DNA of 64,000 bases from Actinomyces ruminicola (GCF_900103885.1 NZ_FNIM01000001.1:288132-352131), one strand, 5' to 3'; shown: positions 1-9,066, counted from the stretch's first letter. Made by a program: numbers and translations. Notes: a model not told the origin generated them from the sequence alone.

Positions 1-1688
1 TCGGCGATGACCAGGCTGGGGTCGCGGGTGAGCGCCATGGCGATCAGCACGCGCTGGCGCTGCCCGCCGGACAGCTCGTGCGGGTAGCTCTTCAGGGTGC
101 GCACCGGGTCGAGCCCGACCAGTTCGAGCAGTTCCTCGGCGCTGCGGGTGCCGCCGCGGGAGGTGAGCTGCTTCATCTGGGCGCGGATGAGCATGGAGGG
201 GTTCAGTGAGGACAGGGCGTCCTGGTAGATCATGCTCATCTCGTGGCCGCGCAGGGCGTTGTGCTCCTTGGGGGTCAGCTCCAGCAGGTCGCGGCCCTGG
301 AAGCGGATCCGTCCGGCGATGCGGGCGGTGGGCGGCAGCAGCCCCATGACTGCCATGGAGGTGATCGACTTGCCGCAGCCGGACTCGCCCACCAGCCCCA
401 TGGTCTCGCCGGGGCGGACGGAGAAGGACACGCCGTCGACGATGTTGACGTCCCCGTGCTGGGCGGGGAAGGCGATGGACAGGTCCTCCGCCTCCAGGAC
501 GGGGGCGGCCTCGGGAGTGGGGTAGACCAGCCGGTCGTGACGGGCCCGTTCGGCGGTGCGCAGGGCGGCCAGTCGCTCGGCGAGCGGAACCTCTTCGGCG
601 GCGGGGGCGACGACGCCGGTCAGGGCGCTCAGCTGCCCGCCGGGAGCGGAGTCCGCGGCCGCCTCGGCGTGGGCGCGCACGGCGGTGTCGGCCTCGTCCC
701 AGGCCTGCTGGGTCTGCATGGCCTCCTCGTCCGCCTCCACGTCCACCTGGGTGCGGATGCGCGGGGCGGCCATGGCGTCGGTCAGGCCCTCGGAGAGGAT
801 GTTCAGGCACAGGGTGGTGATCAGGATCATCAGCCCCGGGAAGAACGTCGGCCACCAGTGCCCCGAGAGCAGCAGGGCCTTGCCCTCGGAGAGCATGTTG
901 CCCCAGGTGGGGGTGTTGACCGCCTTGATGCCGGCACCGATGAATGACAGCGAGGCCTCGAAGACGATGGCGTCGGCAACCAGCACGGTGGCGTAGACCA
1001 TGATCGGGGCCACGCAGTTGCGCACCACGTGCTTGGCCAGGATCCAGGGCACGCGGGCGCCCATCACCTTGGAGGCCGCCACGTAGTCCTCACCGAACTG
1101 GGCCAGGATGTTGGCGCGCACCACGCGGGTGAGCTGGGGGGTGTAGACGATCGCGGTGGCGATGACGATCACGGCCACCATCGGCAGCCCGGAGGCGGAC
1201 ATGGCCAGCACCAGCACGGCCGCGAGCGCGATCCCGGGGAAGGACATGAGCACATCGAGCACGCGCATGACCACCTCCCCGATCCACTTACGACTGGTGG
1301 CGGCCACGGCGCCGAGCACGGCGGCCAGCGCCAGGGCGGCCCCGGTGGCGCTCAGGCCCACCACCAGGGAGACCCGGGCCCCGTACACGGCGCGGGAGAG
1401 GATGTCCCGGCCGGTGGCGTCGGTGCCGAACAGGTGGGCGGTGGAGGGGGCGACGGCGGGGTCGGAGGAGACGACGTCGCCCACGCCCTCCACATGGGTG
1501 ACGGTCTCGGCGGAGGCCAGACCCGTGGCGCCCGGGGCGTAGGGGGCCACGAGGGGGGCGAAGATCGCCATGAGGGCGATGGCGGCCAGGACCACGACGG
1601 CGATCTTGGAGCCGAGCGGCAGGCGCCGCCAGCCCTGGAAGCGCAAGCCGGGGGCGGAGACCTTGTCCAGTGTGCGGCGGTGGGGCAT
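1..1688 (-). CDS. Peptide ABC transporter permease fused to ATP-binding domain (DppC-DppD type), C-terminus cut by window edge
   Basis: The minus frame from ATG at 1688 stays open to base 1, giving over 560 residues. Residues about 1-300 are a DppC/OppC-type inner-membrane permease with an N-terminal membrane helix (KIAVVVLAAIALMAIFAPLV) and the EAA loop near residues 197-220 (YVAASKVMGA). A hydrophilic Ala/Glu-rich linker of about 85 residues follows. From about residue 395 there is an ABC ATPase with Walker A GESGCGKS near residue 432 and signature LSGGQRQR near 538; the Walker B aspartate is at the edge. The start overlaps the upstream permease stop by one base (TGATG), so the two are translationally coupled. 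Permease and ATPase are usually separate proteins, so this is a genuine fusion. Import of di- or oligopeptides (or nickel) is inferred from the family; substrate is unknown. Confidence 0.9.
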   Translation of the reverse strand, partial: MPHRRTLDKVSAPGLRFQGWRRLPLGSKIAVVVLAAIALMAIFAPLVAPYAPGATGLASAETVTHVEGVGDVVSSDPAVAPSTAHLFGTDATGRDILSRAVYGARVSLVVGLSATGAALALAAVLGAVAATSRKWIGEVVMRVLDVLMSFPGIALAAVLVLAMSASGLPMVAVIVIATAIVYTPQLTRVVRANILAQFGEDYVAASKVMGARVPWILAKHVVRNCVAPIMVYATVLVADAIVFEASLSFIGAGIKAVNTPTWGNMLSEGKALLLSGHWWPTFFPGLMILITTLCLNILSEGLTDAMAAPRIRTQVDVEADEEAMQTQQAWDEADTAVRAHAEAAADSAPGGQLSALTGVVAPAAEEVPLAERLAALRTAERARHDRLVYPTPEAAPVLEAEDLSIAFPAQHGDVNIVDGVSFSVRPGETMGLVGESGCGKSITSMAVMGLLPPTARIAGRIRFQGRDLLELTPKEHNALRGHEMSMIYQDALSSLNPSMLIRAQMKQLTSRGGTRSAEELLELVGLDPVRTLKSYPHELSGGQRQRVLIAMALTRDPSLVIA

Positions 1689-2653
1689 CACACGCTCCTG
1701 ATCCTCGGGTTGACCAGCACATAGAGCATGTCAACGACGATGTTGATGATGATGAAGGCCAGTGCGACCGTGATGGACACGCCCTGGACGATGTTGATGT
1801 CATTGCGGGTGATCCCCTGGAAGATGAGCTGCCCCATCCCCTGGATGTTGAAGATCATCTCAATGACGACGGCGCCGCCCATGGCGTAGCCCAGTCTCAG
1901 GCCGAGCACCGTCAGCGGGGTGATCAGGGCGTTGCGCAGCACGTTGCGTGCCACCACCACGTGCTTGGGGATGCCGGCGCCGATGGCGGTGCGCACGTAG
2001 TCGCGGTCGAGCTCCTCGACCATGGCGGTGCGCACCACCCGGGTGAGGGTGCCGGTGTTGGGCACGGCCACGGCCAGTGCGGGCAGGCAGATCTGCCGCG
2101 CGTAGGCACCGGGGTCGTCACCGAAGGACGTCCACTGGGTGACCACCGAGGGGAAGGTGCCGGTGGCGCCGGGGATGTCGCCGAACCACTGGATCAGCAG
2201 CAGGGCGAGCCAGAAGGAGGGGGTGGCCAGGCACAGGATGGAGATCACCCGGATGACCTGGTCGGGCCAGGCGTCGCGGTACAGGGCGGCGATGACACCG
2301 AGGATGGTGGCCAGGACGACGGCCACGAAAATGCCGATGAAGGTCAGTTGCAGCGTGATGGGGAAGGCGGCGGCGACCATGTCGGTGATCTTCACGCCGG
2401 TGAAGGTCGTGCCGAGGTCGCCGTGCGCCAGCCCCACCAGGTAGTCCCAGTAGCGCTGCAACAGCGGATCGTTGAGGTGGTGGGCCTGGCGGTACTGCTC
2501 AAGCGCGTCTGCCGAGGCGGCCTCCCCCAGCGCCAGGCGCGCCGGATCGGCCGAGGAGAACGACATGACGACGAACACGAGCAGCGTCACGCCCAGCACC
2601 ATGATCGGCAGCGCCAGCAGGCGGCGGCCGATCAGGCGGAGGAGGTTGGACAC
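1688..2653 (-). CDS. Peptide ABC transporter permease (DppB/OppB type)
   Basis: This 321-residue membrane protein starts with GTG behind AAAGGAG. It begins with the DppB-type first helix (RRLLALPIMVLGVTLLVFVV) and carries the periplasmic loop typical of the family (QYRQAHHLNDPLLQRYWDYL). The EAA-type cytoplasmic loop is VRTAIGAGIPKHVVVARNV, near residues 185-205. Length matches DppB/OppB. It would form the transmembrane channel with the permease half of the downstream fusion protein and receive peptide from the lipoprotein encoded immediately upstream. The three genes form one minus-strand operon with gaps of about 50 bases and a one-base overlap. Substrate cannot be told from sequence. Confidence 0.93.
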   Translation of the reverse strand: MSNLLRLIGRRLLALPIMVLGVTLLVFVVMSFSSADPARLALGEAASADALEQYRQAHHLNDPLLQRYWDYLVGLAHGDLGTTFTGVKITDMVAAAFPITLQLTFIGIFVAVVLATILGVIAALYRDAWPDQVIRVISILCLATPSFWLALLLIQWFGDIPGATGTFPSVVTQWTSFGDDPGAYARQICLPALAVAVPNTGTLTRVVRTAMVEELDRDYVRTAIGAGIPKHVVVARNVLRNALITPLTVLGLRLGYAMGGAVVIEMIFNIQGMGQLIFQGITRNDINIVQGVSITVALAFIIINIVVDMLYVLVNPRIRSV

Positions 2654-2703
2654 CGGGTTGCTCCTTTACCGGGATCTGCGTCGGGAGTCTTCGGGGCGGC
2701 CGG

Positions 2704-4332
2704 TCAGGCGGCAGTGGTGCCGACGTCGACGAAGGACAGTCCGGTCAGTGCGATCGGCTGGAAGCCGACCAGGGCCTCGGTGTCGTAGGCGGTGGGCGAC
2801 TTGCGGTGGAAGATCGGGTAGAGCGGAACCTCGGCGGCGATGAGGTCGAAGATCTCCTGCCACTTGGCCACCTGGGCGTCGCCGTCGAGCTGGACGGCCT
2901 CGTCCAGGGCGGCCTGCACCTGGTTGTAGGCGTCGGCGCCCTTCCAGTGCATGCGGGTGTCGGTCCAGATGTCGCCCGCGTACCACCAGCGCAGGAGCAG
3001 GTCCGCATCATTGCCAAAGACGGAGGGATCGCCGGGGGCGATGACGACGTCCCAGTCGCCCTGGTCGGAGTCCAGGAAGGCGTAGACGTCCGCGGACTTC
3101 TTCTCTTCGTAGTTGACGGTGATGCCCAGGGCCTCGAGGTTCTCACGGATGATCGGGCGGACGGAGGCGAACCAGCCGTGGTCGGAGCACAGCAGGTTGA
3201 CACTGGTCACGCCGGCCTCCGCGAGGAGGGTCTTGGCCTTGTCGGCGTCGTAGGTGTAGACGGTGCCGGCCTGCTTGTAGGCGGGGTGGTCCTCCTGGAC
3301 GAAGCAGGTGGCGGGGGTGGCGAGCGTGCCCATGCCGGTCTCGCAGATCTTGTTGTAGTCCAGGGCGTACAGGATCGCCTGGCGGGCCTTGACGTCGGAG
3401 AGCGTGGCGTTGTTGAACATGGCGAACAGCAGGGAGAAGCCCTGCTGGGCGGCCACGGTGATGGGCGCCTGCATGGTGGCGAGGTTGGCCACGGGGACGG
3501 CGTCGATGGCCTGGACGGCGGAGGAGGTGATCGCGTTGGTGCGGGTGGTGTCGTCGGGCAGGATCTGCCAGGTCATGGACTTGGCCAGCGCCGGGTGGGG
3601 GCCGTTGTAGTGGTCGTTGCGCTCGAAGACGATGGTCTGGGAGGCGGCGCCGTTGTCGGTCATGGTGTAGGGGCCGGTGCCGATGGGGTTCATGTCGAAG
3701 GCGGCGGCGTCGGCCTCGACGGCGGCGCGGGGCACGATCTTGACGACGCTGATGCGCTCGGCCACCAGAGAGTATGGGTACTTGGTGGTGATGGTTACGG
3801 TGGCGTCGTCCTTCTTCGTCACTGCGTCGACGAAGGTGATGAACTGGGAGTACAGCGAGTTGTTGTCCGGATCCAGGACGCGCTCGAAGGAGAATACGAC
3901 GTCGTCGGCGGTCACGGGCGTACCGTCGGAGAAGACGGCGCCGTCGCGCAGGGTGACCTCGTAGGTGGTGTCGTCCACCCGGGTGGGCAGGTCGGCGCCG
4001 AGGGCGGCGTAGCACTCGCGGGTGGCGGGGTGGAGCTCGGTGAGCCCCTCCATGGTGTGCCAGTTGGCGGCCACGGTGAGTGCGGCGGTGGTGGTCATGG
4101 GGTCGTAGCCGTTGGTGCCCAGCTCGTAGGAGATGCCGGCGGTGATGGTGCCCTCGGAGTTGGAGGCAGCGGCATTGGCTGCGGAGTCGCCCGCCACCTC
4201 CGTAGAGCCGGCGTCGGCGGACTCGGAGCCGCCGCAGGCGGCGAGGGTGGCGGCCAGTCCGGCTGCGAGCCCCATGGTGGAGGTGAGGCGGATGAAGTCG
4301 CGGCGGGAGGCGCGGGGAGTCGAGATCGTCAT
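2704..4332 (-). CDS. Peptide ABC transporter substrate-binding lipoprotein (SBP family 5)
   Basis: The 542-residue protein has a twin-arginine leader (SRRDFIRLTS) followed by a lipobox (TLAAC), so it is probably exported by Tat and lipid-anchored at the cysteine near residue 33. The mature part is a family 5 (DppA/OppA) binding protein: the early block EGLTELHPATRECYAALGAD, the FSDGTPVTADDVVFSFERV region and the IGTGPYTM block are characteristic. It captures peptide-like ligands outside the membrane and delivers them to the permeases downstream. Start ATG is preceded by AGGAG. The divergent FCD-GntR regulator and the palindrome between them suggest ligand-controlled transcription. Some family 5 proteins bind nickel, sugars or opines instead, so the ligand is open. 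Confidence 0.93.
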   Translation of the reverse strand: MTISTPRASRRDFIRLTSTMGLAAGLAATLAACGGSESADAGSTEVAGDSAANAAASNSEGTITAGISYELGTNGYDPMTTTAALTVAANWHTMEGLTELHPATRECYAALGADLPTRVDDTTYEVTLRDGAVFSDGTPVTADDVVFSFERVLDPDNNSLYSQFITFVDAVTKKDDATVTITTKYPYSLVAERISVVKIVPRAAVEADAAAFDMNPIGTGPYTMTDNGAASQTIVFERNDHYNGPHPALAKSMTWQILPDDTTRTNAITSSAVQAIDAVPVANLATMQAPITVAAQQGFSLLFAMFNNATLSDVKARQAILYALDYNKICETGMGTLATPATCFVQEDHPAYKQAGTVYTYDADKAKTLLAEAGVTSVNLLCSDHGWFASVRPIIRENLEALGITVNYEEKKSADVYAFLDSDQGDWDVVIAPGDPSVFGNDADLLLRWWYAGDIWTDTRMHWKGADAYNQVQAALDEAVQLDGDAQVAKWQEIFDLIAAEVPLYPIFHRKSPTAYDTEALVGFQPIALTGLSFVDVGTTAA

Positions 4333-4350
4333 TGAGGTCTCCTGAGATCG

Positions 4351-4407
4351 GACGTCTGTTGTCTGACGTCGGTAGAATGACTGTAGCAGGTATCAGACAT
4401 CTGATCA
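4351..4407. promoter_or_regulatory. Putative operator for the FCD-GntR regulator in the divergent promoter region
   Basis: The 192-base gap between the transporter operon and the GntR-type gene contains a perfect inverted repeat ATCAGA-CA-TCTGAT at 4392-4405. About 30 bases away is a second cluster with GACGTC at 4351 and 4365 and the half-site TCTGAC at 4362-4367. The shared TCTGA core in several copies fits binding of a dimeric FadR/GntR protein. The region is less GC-rich than its surroundings, as promoters are. Binding is an inference. Confidence 0.55.
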
Positions 4408-4524
4408 ATCCCCGGATGGAGTGTGGATTATGTGTAACGATGACCTGGGAACCGGCCCGGCCGCCCCTGGCCGGCCCGCACGCACGCGCAGAACACCGAG
4501 ACCGAAGCTGAAGAGGAACGAACC

Positions 4525-5250
4525 GTGGTGGATATGAAGCGAGGCGCCTACGCCTCAACGAGTGGAACGACGACGCAGGCCACCAGTGCGATGAACTCCA
4601 TCAAGGACTACATCCTCCAGTCCCACCTCCAGCCCGGCGATCCGCTGCCGACCGAGTCGCAGCTGTGCGAGACCCTGGGCATGTCCCGCTCCTCCGTGCG
4701 GGAGGCCGTACGCACCCTGGCGGCGCTGGATATCGTCGAGGTGCGCCACGGACACGGCATGTTCGTGGGGCAGGTTTCCATGCGGCCCATGGTCGAGTCC
4801 CTCGTCTTCCGGGGTCTGCTCAAGCCCGGGGACGACTACCGCAGCCTGCGCGAGGTGGTTCAGGTTCGCCGCACCCTGGACACCGCCCTGGCGCAGGCGG
4901 TGGTGGAGGCGTGGCAGGGGCGTGAGGACCCTGCGATCGACGACGTCGTGGATCAGATGGAGGCGTTGGCCGAGCGGGGAGAGACCTTCACCGACCAGGA
5001 CCGCAGCTTTCACCGGATGCTGCTGGCGCCGGTCCCCAACCAGCTCTTCGCCCACCTGATGGAGGCCTTCTGGGCGGTCCACACGCTGACCGTCCCCATG
5101 CTCGACGCCCCCCGCCCGGAGGACATCGTCAATACCGCCAAGGCCCACCGGGCCATGCTCCAGGCGGCCCGCTCCGGCGACGTGGAGGCCTACCGCGAGG
5201 CGGTGGTGGCCCACTACGAGCCACTGGCAAACGCCCTCACCCGCTCCTGA
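4525..5250 (+). CDS. FadR/GntR-family transcriptional regulator with FCD domain
   Basis: The 241-residue regulator has an N-terminal winged helix-turn-helix at about residues 22-85 (PTESQLCETLGMSRSSVREA, then the wing VRHGHGMFVG) and a helical FCD ligand domain at about 110-230. Candidate metal/ligand residues are in DRSFHRMLL, KAHRAML and VVAHYE. GTG at 4525 or 4528, or ATG at 4534, could start it; GAGGAACG just upstream favours the first two. FCD regulators usually respond to small organic acids or sugar acids and act on adjacent genes. Here the divergent peptide-type transporter is the obvious target. Confidence 0.92.
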   Translation: MVDMKRGAYASTSGTTTQATSAMNSIKDYILQSHLQPGDPLPTESQLCETLGMSRSSVREAVRTLAALDIVEVRHGHGMFVGQVSMRPMVESLVFRGLLKPGDDYRSLREVVQVRRTLDTALAQAVVEAWQGREDPAIDDVVDQMEALAERGETFTDQDRSFHRMLLAPVPNQLFAHLMEAFWAVHTLTVPMLDAPRPEDIVNTAKAHRAMLQAARSGDVEAYREAVVAHYEPLANALTRS

Positions 5251-5285
5251 GCCCCGCCGCCGTCTAATCCCCGCGCCCCCTCGCC

Positions 5286-5328
5286 GAGATCGGTAGCAGT
5301 TACGTGCCCAGATCGGTAGAAGTCACGG
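5286..5328 (+). repeat. 23-bp repeat array A (two units)
   Basis: Two copies of a unit with core GATCGGTAG-AGT-ACG lie 23 bases apart (GATC at 5288 and 5311) in the short gap between two convergent genes. The same unit recurs at about 16081-16160 and, inverted, at 17090-17150. The units do not form hairpins. Confidence 0.8.
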
Positions 5329-6444
5329 CTGCGGCCGCCCGAGCTCATCATCGAGCTCGCCACCGCAGTCATTCGCGGCGATCATCGGGAAGGTCCCCTC
5401 CCCCACCACCCGCGCCAGGTTGATGCGCGGGTCCTCGGGCCGAAGCAGCCGGGTGAGCCAGCTCAGCCGCGCCGCCTCCAGGCCGTCGCGCAGCCAGGTG
5501 GCGCTGACGTGCTCCATGGCGTGGGTGGCGCCCGGCCACACGTGCAGCTCGCAGTCCCCGCCGTCGCGCCACAGGGCCGCGGCGAAGGCGACCACCTCGT
5601 CCCGGAAGGTCTCGGCCCCGGCGACGGACAGGAAGATCGGGGGTAGCCCGGCCAGCGCGCCCGGCTGGTCGACGGCGCGGCCGGCCGCCTCATGCGCACT
5701 CACCGCCGCTCCACCCCGCCGGCCGGGCAGGATCTGCTCCCAGGCCCAGTCGTTCCAGTGCGCCGGCCACAGCCCGTCGTCGGGGTACTGCCGGGCCGAC
5801 GGCGGCTGCACCGCGCCGTCGGGGCCGACCAGCCCGGTGCGGTCATCCAGCATCGGGTAGTCGAGCAGGTAGCCCAGTGCGCGGGGCCCGCCGCGGTCCC
5901 GGGCGGCCAGGGCCAGGCAGGCGGCCAGTCCCCCGCCGCCGCTGGGACCGACGACGACGATGCGCCCCGGATCGGCCCCGTAGTCCGCGGCGTGATCGGC
6001 GGCCCAGGTCAGCGCGGCCAGACAGTCCTCCCCCGCGGCCGGGGCGGGGTGCTCCGGCGCCAGGCGGTACTCCGGGGCGACGACGACGCCGCCGAAGCGC
6101 CGCGCCCAGGCGGTGGGGGCGGCCAGGTCGTCGAAGCGGCAGCCCATGACCCGCCCGCCGCCGTGGATCGACAGCAGCAGCGGGGCGCCCGGCTGCACCG
6201 CGCCGTCGGGCGGGAGCACCACGGTCAGCGGCATGGTTGTGCCGTCGTCGCGGAGCAGGGCCTCCTCTCGCAGGCGCGCGTCCGGGCAGGCGGCCAGGTA
6301 GGCGTCGCGCCGGGCGGCAACGGGAATGCGGCGGGAGGCGAGCGTGGCGTCGTTCAGGGGCGGGATACCACCCGCCTCCTCCAGGCGCTGCAGCACCAGT
6401 GCGGTGGCGGGCTCGTAGGGCGGCCGGGGAGACGACGTCGGCAT
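5323..6444 (-). CDS. Alpha/beta hydrolase (HSL-like esterase/lipase family)
   Basis: The 373-residue protein has the hormone-sensitive-lipase oxyanion motif HGGG (LLSIHGGGRVMG, near residue 95) and a nucleophile elbow GPSGGGG near residue 168. The usual HSL elbow is GDSAGG, so this is a variant, but the serine is kept. Likely catalytic aspartate and histidine are in ETFRDEVVAF and GATHAMEH. YRLAPEHPAPA after the oxyanion loop is typical of the family. No signal peptide is visible, so it is probably cytoplasmic. It would hydrolyse small carboxylic esters; the true substrate is unknown. It stands alone, convergent with the GntR gene, and its 3' end touches repeat array A. Confidence 0.85.
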   Translation of the reverse strand: MPTSSPRPPYEPATALVLQRLEEAGGIPPLNDATLASRRIPVAARRDAYLAACPDARLREEALLRDDGTTMPLTVVLPPDGAVQPGAPLLLSIHGGGRVMGCRFDDLAAPTAWARRFGGVVVAPEYRLAPEHPAPAAGEDCLAALTWAADHAADYGADPGRIVVVGPSGGGGLAACLALAARDRGGPRALGYLLDYPMLDDRTGLVGPDGAVQPPSARQYPDDGLWPAHWNDWAWEQILPGRRGGAAVSAHEAAGRAVDQPGALAGLPPIFLSVAGAETFRDEVVAFAAALWRDGGDCELHVWPGATHAMEHVSATWLRDGLEAARLSWLTRLLRPEDPRINLARVVGEGTFPMIAANDCGGELDDELGRPQP

Positions 6445-6638
6445 GCGCGAAGCGTACGTGGGGCGCCGGGGCTTGAAGCGCGTCGAAGGCCCGCACCGCG
6501 GTCACGATTCCCACTCATGTGTCGTCATCTATCCACTGCCGGGTCAATCACCCGTCCCGTATGGCTCGATCACCGCCGCTGATGCACCCGTCCTGTGCTT
6601 CGCTGGCAAGGTGAATTGCCGCAGGCGCGCCAGGGCTT

Positions 6639-7484
6639 CTACGCCGTGCGGCCGCACGCCCAACCGAGCGGGAGGCACACCTCGGTCACGAGCTGGTCTG
6701 CCGGGACCTCGTCCGGCGTCGTGAGGTAGATGTTGAACGCCTTGCCCGGCAGAAAGTCGTCGGTCGGCGGCGTCAGCCCCTCGGCGGCGATGCGGGTGGC
6801 CAGCCGGTCATGAGCCTCGGTGATCTGGTCGTACGGCCCGACGACGTGGGCCACGAGGCAGTCTCGCGCCGGAAGCTCGTGGACCTGCAGCGGCGCCGCG
6901 GCCGTCGTCCCGGGCGCGACGGGCAGGAAGATCTCCTCGTCGACATCGTGCTCGGTGAACTCGGCGTCGTGCTCGATCACTCCGCACGGGCCGATGGGCT
7001 TGATGCCCTGGCGGGCGATCTCGGGCATCATGCGAGCCCAGAGAAGGTGCTCGTCGGCGTAGGTGGGGATGACGTCGCGCAGGGCGACGATGGTCATGGC
7101 CGCAATGGTGCGGCGCTCGACGGTGATGGACATGCTGGTTTCTCCTTCGATGAGGCGAGAGATGAGAGCCAGCCGAGCCTGGGCGGCGCGCGCCTCCTCG
7201 ACGACGGTCTCGCGCTGGAGCTCCAGCGCAGCGGACCATGCCGGGGTGCCGCGGGCGGCGAGCAGGGCCGAGATGGCGGAGACGCCGAACCCGACATCGC
7301 GCAGATTCCGGATGTCCGCAGCGTCGCGCAGCTGGTGCGGCGCATAGCGGCGGTATCCCGTCCACGGGTCGACTTCTGCGGGTACCAGGACACCGTGCGC
7401 GTCATAGTGGCGCAGCATGCGCACCGACAGGCGCGTCAATGCGCTGAACTCCCCGATCGTCATGAGGCTCGTGGTCTCGGCCAT
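6639..7484 (-). CDS. MerR-family regulator with GyrI-like effector-binding domain
   Basis: The N-terminal MerR winged helix (TIGEFSALTRLSVRMLRHYD, then the wing GYRRYAPHQL) is followed by a coiled-coil linker (ELQRETVVEEARAAQARLAL) and a C-terminal GyrI/AraC-E-bind type pocket from about residue 118. This is the BmrR/TipA-like arrangement used to sense drugs or other hydrophobic cations and activate an efflux or detoxification gene. ATG at 7484 has GGTGGAG six bases upstream; a GTG seven codons earlier (7505) is also possible. No efflux gene lies next to it, so its target is not evident. Length 281 residues is normal. Confidence 0.9.
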   Translation of the reverse strand: MAETTSLMTIGEFSALTRLSVRMLRHYDAHGVLVPAEVDPWTGYRRYAPHQLRDAADIRNLRDVGFGVSAISALLAARGTPAWSAALELQRETVVEEARAAQARLALISRLIEGETSMSITVERRTIAAMTIVALRDVIPTYADEHLLWARMMPEIARQGIKPIGPCGVIEHDAEFTEHDVDEEIFLPVAPGTTAAAPLQVHELPARDCLVAHVVGPYDQITEAHDRLATRIAAEGLTPPTDDFLPGKAFNIYLTTPDEVPADQLVTEVCLPLGWACGRTA

Positions 7485-7705
7485 GGCTCCACCATGCGCC
7501 CTCACACCGTGTCAGGGTCAACCCGCAGGGTCGTCGATGCGAGCGCGGTGCTTGTAACTCGAGTCGTAGTTGACGCAGCGCGTCAAAGTCCGGGCGGAGG
7601 CCGTCGGGGCATGGACCACCCGACGCCGCCCCTACATGTACATGCCCCGGCGTCTACAGCGTCATGACCCACAACAGCTAGCCAGCAACCATCGGAACCA
7701 GATGA

Positions 7706-8047
7706 AACACCCTCCACAAAACCCAGGGCTCGGCATACCGCGTCAGCCGTTGCGCTGTACACGAAGATACCAGCCCCGACACGTACCTGGTGATCACGCC
7801 ACTGGCCGACACACTCAAGGTGTTCGCCGACAACACTCCCGGCTTCCAGACCGAGAAGGCATGCGTTGCGGTCTACACACGCAGCAACTATCTACCCCTC
7901 CGTGACCGGATCACCACCGCCCTGTTGGGGGGCCGGGCTCACGATCACCGGTGGCAGTATGTCGGTTACGAACCCGACACCAGATTCCACCACCACGCCA
8001 TCGACGTAACCAGGTGGACAGTTCAGCCAAGCTCAGTGTCGAAGTAG
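7706..8047 (+). pseudogene. Degenerate hypothetical open frame, unrecognised
   Basis: After a stop at about 7703, one plus frame stays open to 8047. It contains protein-like sequence (DTYLVITPLADTLKVFADNT, EKACVAVYTRSNYLPLRD, HDHRWQYVGYEPDTRFHHHA) without a good early start; the first usable one is GTG at 7790. Its end overlaps the convergent Mrr gene by 25 bases, and the frame upstream is interrupted. I do not recognise a family. It looks like the tail of a decayed accessory gene, but a short real gene of 85 codons cannot be excluded. Confidence 0.3.
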
Positions 8048-8955
8048 TCCTCGTCTATCTCGAACAGGGCGAACTCGTGGGTCTTCTGGACGGCGACGCC
8101 GTAGCGCATCATGAGCGAGGTCAACTCGAGACCGTTGATCAGCACGATCTTGCCGTGGCGGTAGTTCTGGGCGGTCTCGACCGCGGCAGGCGCGAACGTG
8201 GAGGCGGTAATGAACACGCCTTGAGATGCGCCACGCGTGTCCATGGCACCCATGAAGTCGCGAATGTCGCCACTGCCGACCGAACTGGTGGTGTAGCGCT
8301 TGGCCTGAACGTAGATGTTGCTCAACCCGAGAGCATCTTGGCGAATGATGCCGTCCACGCCACCGTCGCCAGTGCGGCCAACGTGCTGCTTCTCGCCGTA
8401 GTCGCCGCCATACCCCATCGCCCACAGCACGTCGATGACGGCCTTCTCGAAGAACTCCGGCGACGAGTTCTTCAGGTTCGCCAACAGTTCCGCCTCGACT
8501 TGGGCGTTGAAGTCCCGCTCCGCGGCCCCCATCACCTCGACCGGGTCGACTTGACCGGACTCGGTCACCACCGGCGCGGGAACGCTGTCTGACTTTCGGG
8601 CGGCGAGTTCAGCTTGATAGTCGCGCCAGATCGGCCATTCCAGCATGTCCTGTTCGGAGTAGCTGGTCAGCGACCGTGCATCGACGCTGCGGCCGTCGTC
8701 GGTGATGCGGTAATGGCCGCGCACCGGGCGGTCCAGCAGCCCGGCATGCGTCAGTGCGGAGCAGGCCCAGTTGATCCGGTTCACGTATCGCAACTGCCCC
8801 GAGGCGATCTTCTCTGCCCGGACATCAGGGGTCAGGCCCATGTGGCCGGCGACGAGCTCGCACACATCCCGCACCTGGCGGGTCTGACCGTCAGCCAGAA
8901 CCCGCAGCACCACAGGACGGAACTCGTCGATTGTCGGGGTCAGATCTGCCTGCAT
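8023..8955 (-). CDS. mrr: Mrr-type restriction endonuclease (type IV, modified-DNA specific)
   Basis: The 310-residue protein has an N-terminal Mrr_N winged-helix region (PTIDEFRPVVLRVLADGQ through GLLDRPVRGHYRITDDGR, about residues 8-92) and a C-terminal Mrr catalytic domain from about residue 175 (FFEKAVIDVLWAMGYGG). The PD-(D/E)xK core is GDGGVDGII followed by IYVQAKRY, that is D...QxK, the usual glutamine variant in Mrr. Mrr enzymes cut DNA with foreign methylation and act alone, without a methyltransferase, as here. ATG at 8955 follows GAGG. It lies in an accessory patch next to phage remnants, which fits a mobile defence gene. Confidence 0.93.
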   Translation of the reverse strand: MQADLTPTIDEFRPVVLRVLADGQTRQVRDVCELVAGHMGLTPDVRAEKIASGQLRYVNRINWACSALTHAGLLDRPVRGHYRITDDGRSVDARSLTSYSEQDMLEWPIWRDYQAELAARKSDSVPAPVVTESGQVDPVEVMGAAERDFNAQVEAELLANLKNSSPEFFEKAVIDVLWAMGYGGDYGEKQHVGRTGDGGVDGIIRQDALGLSNIYVQAKRYTTSSVGSGDIRDFMGAMDTRGASQGVFITASTFAPAAVETAQNYRHGKIVLINGLELTSLMMRYGVAVQKTHEFALFEIDEDYFDTELG

Positions 8956-9066
8956 TGCCAGCCTCCTCGAAAACGCCTGGTTTCAGCCCATTGCCCACAC
9001 AGTCTCCCACCAAGGGCACCCCGTCCTCGGAATCTCTTGCCGTCTGCTTCTTGAAAGGACATCACC

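Noticed and set aside
2806..4335. A 509-codon plus-strand open frame
   Set aside because: It is antisense to the substrate-binding lipoprotein gene; composition is almost only Gly, Val, Asp, Ala and His.
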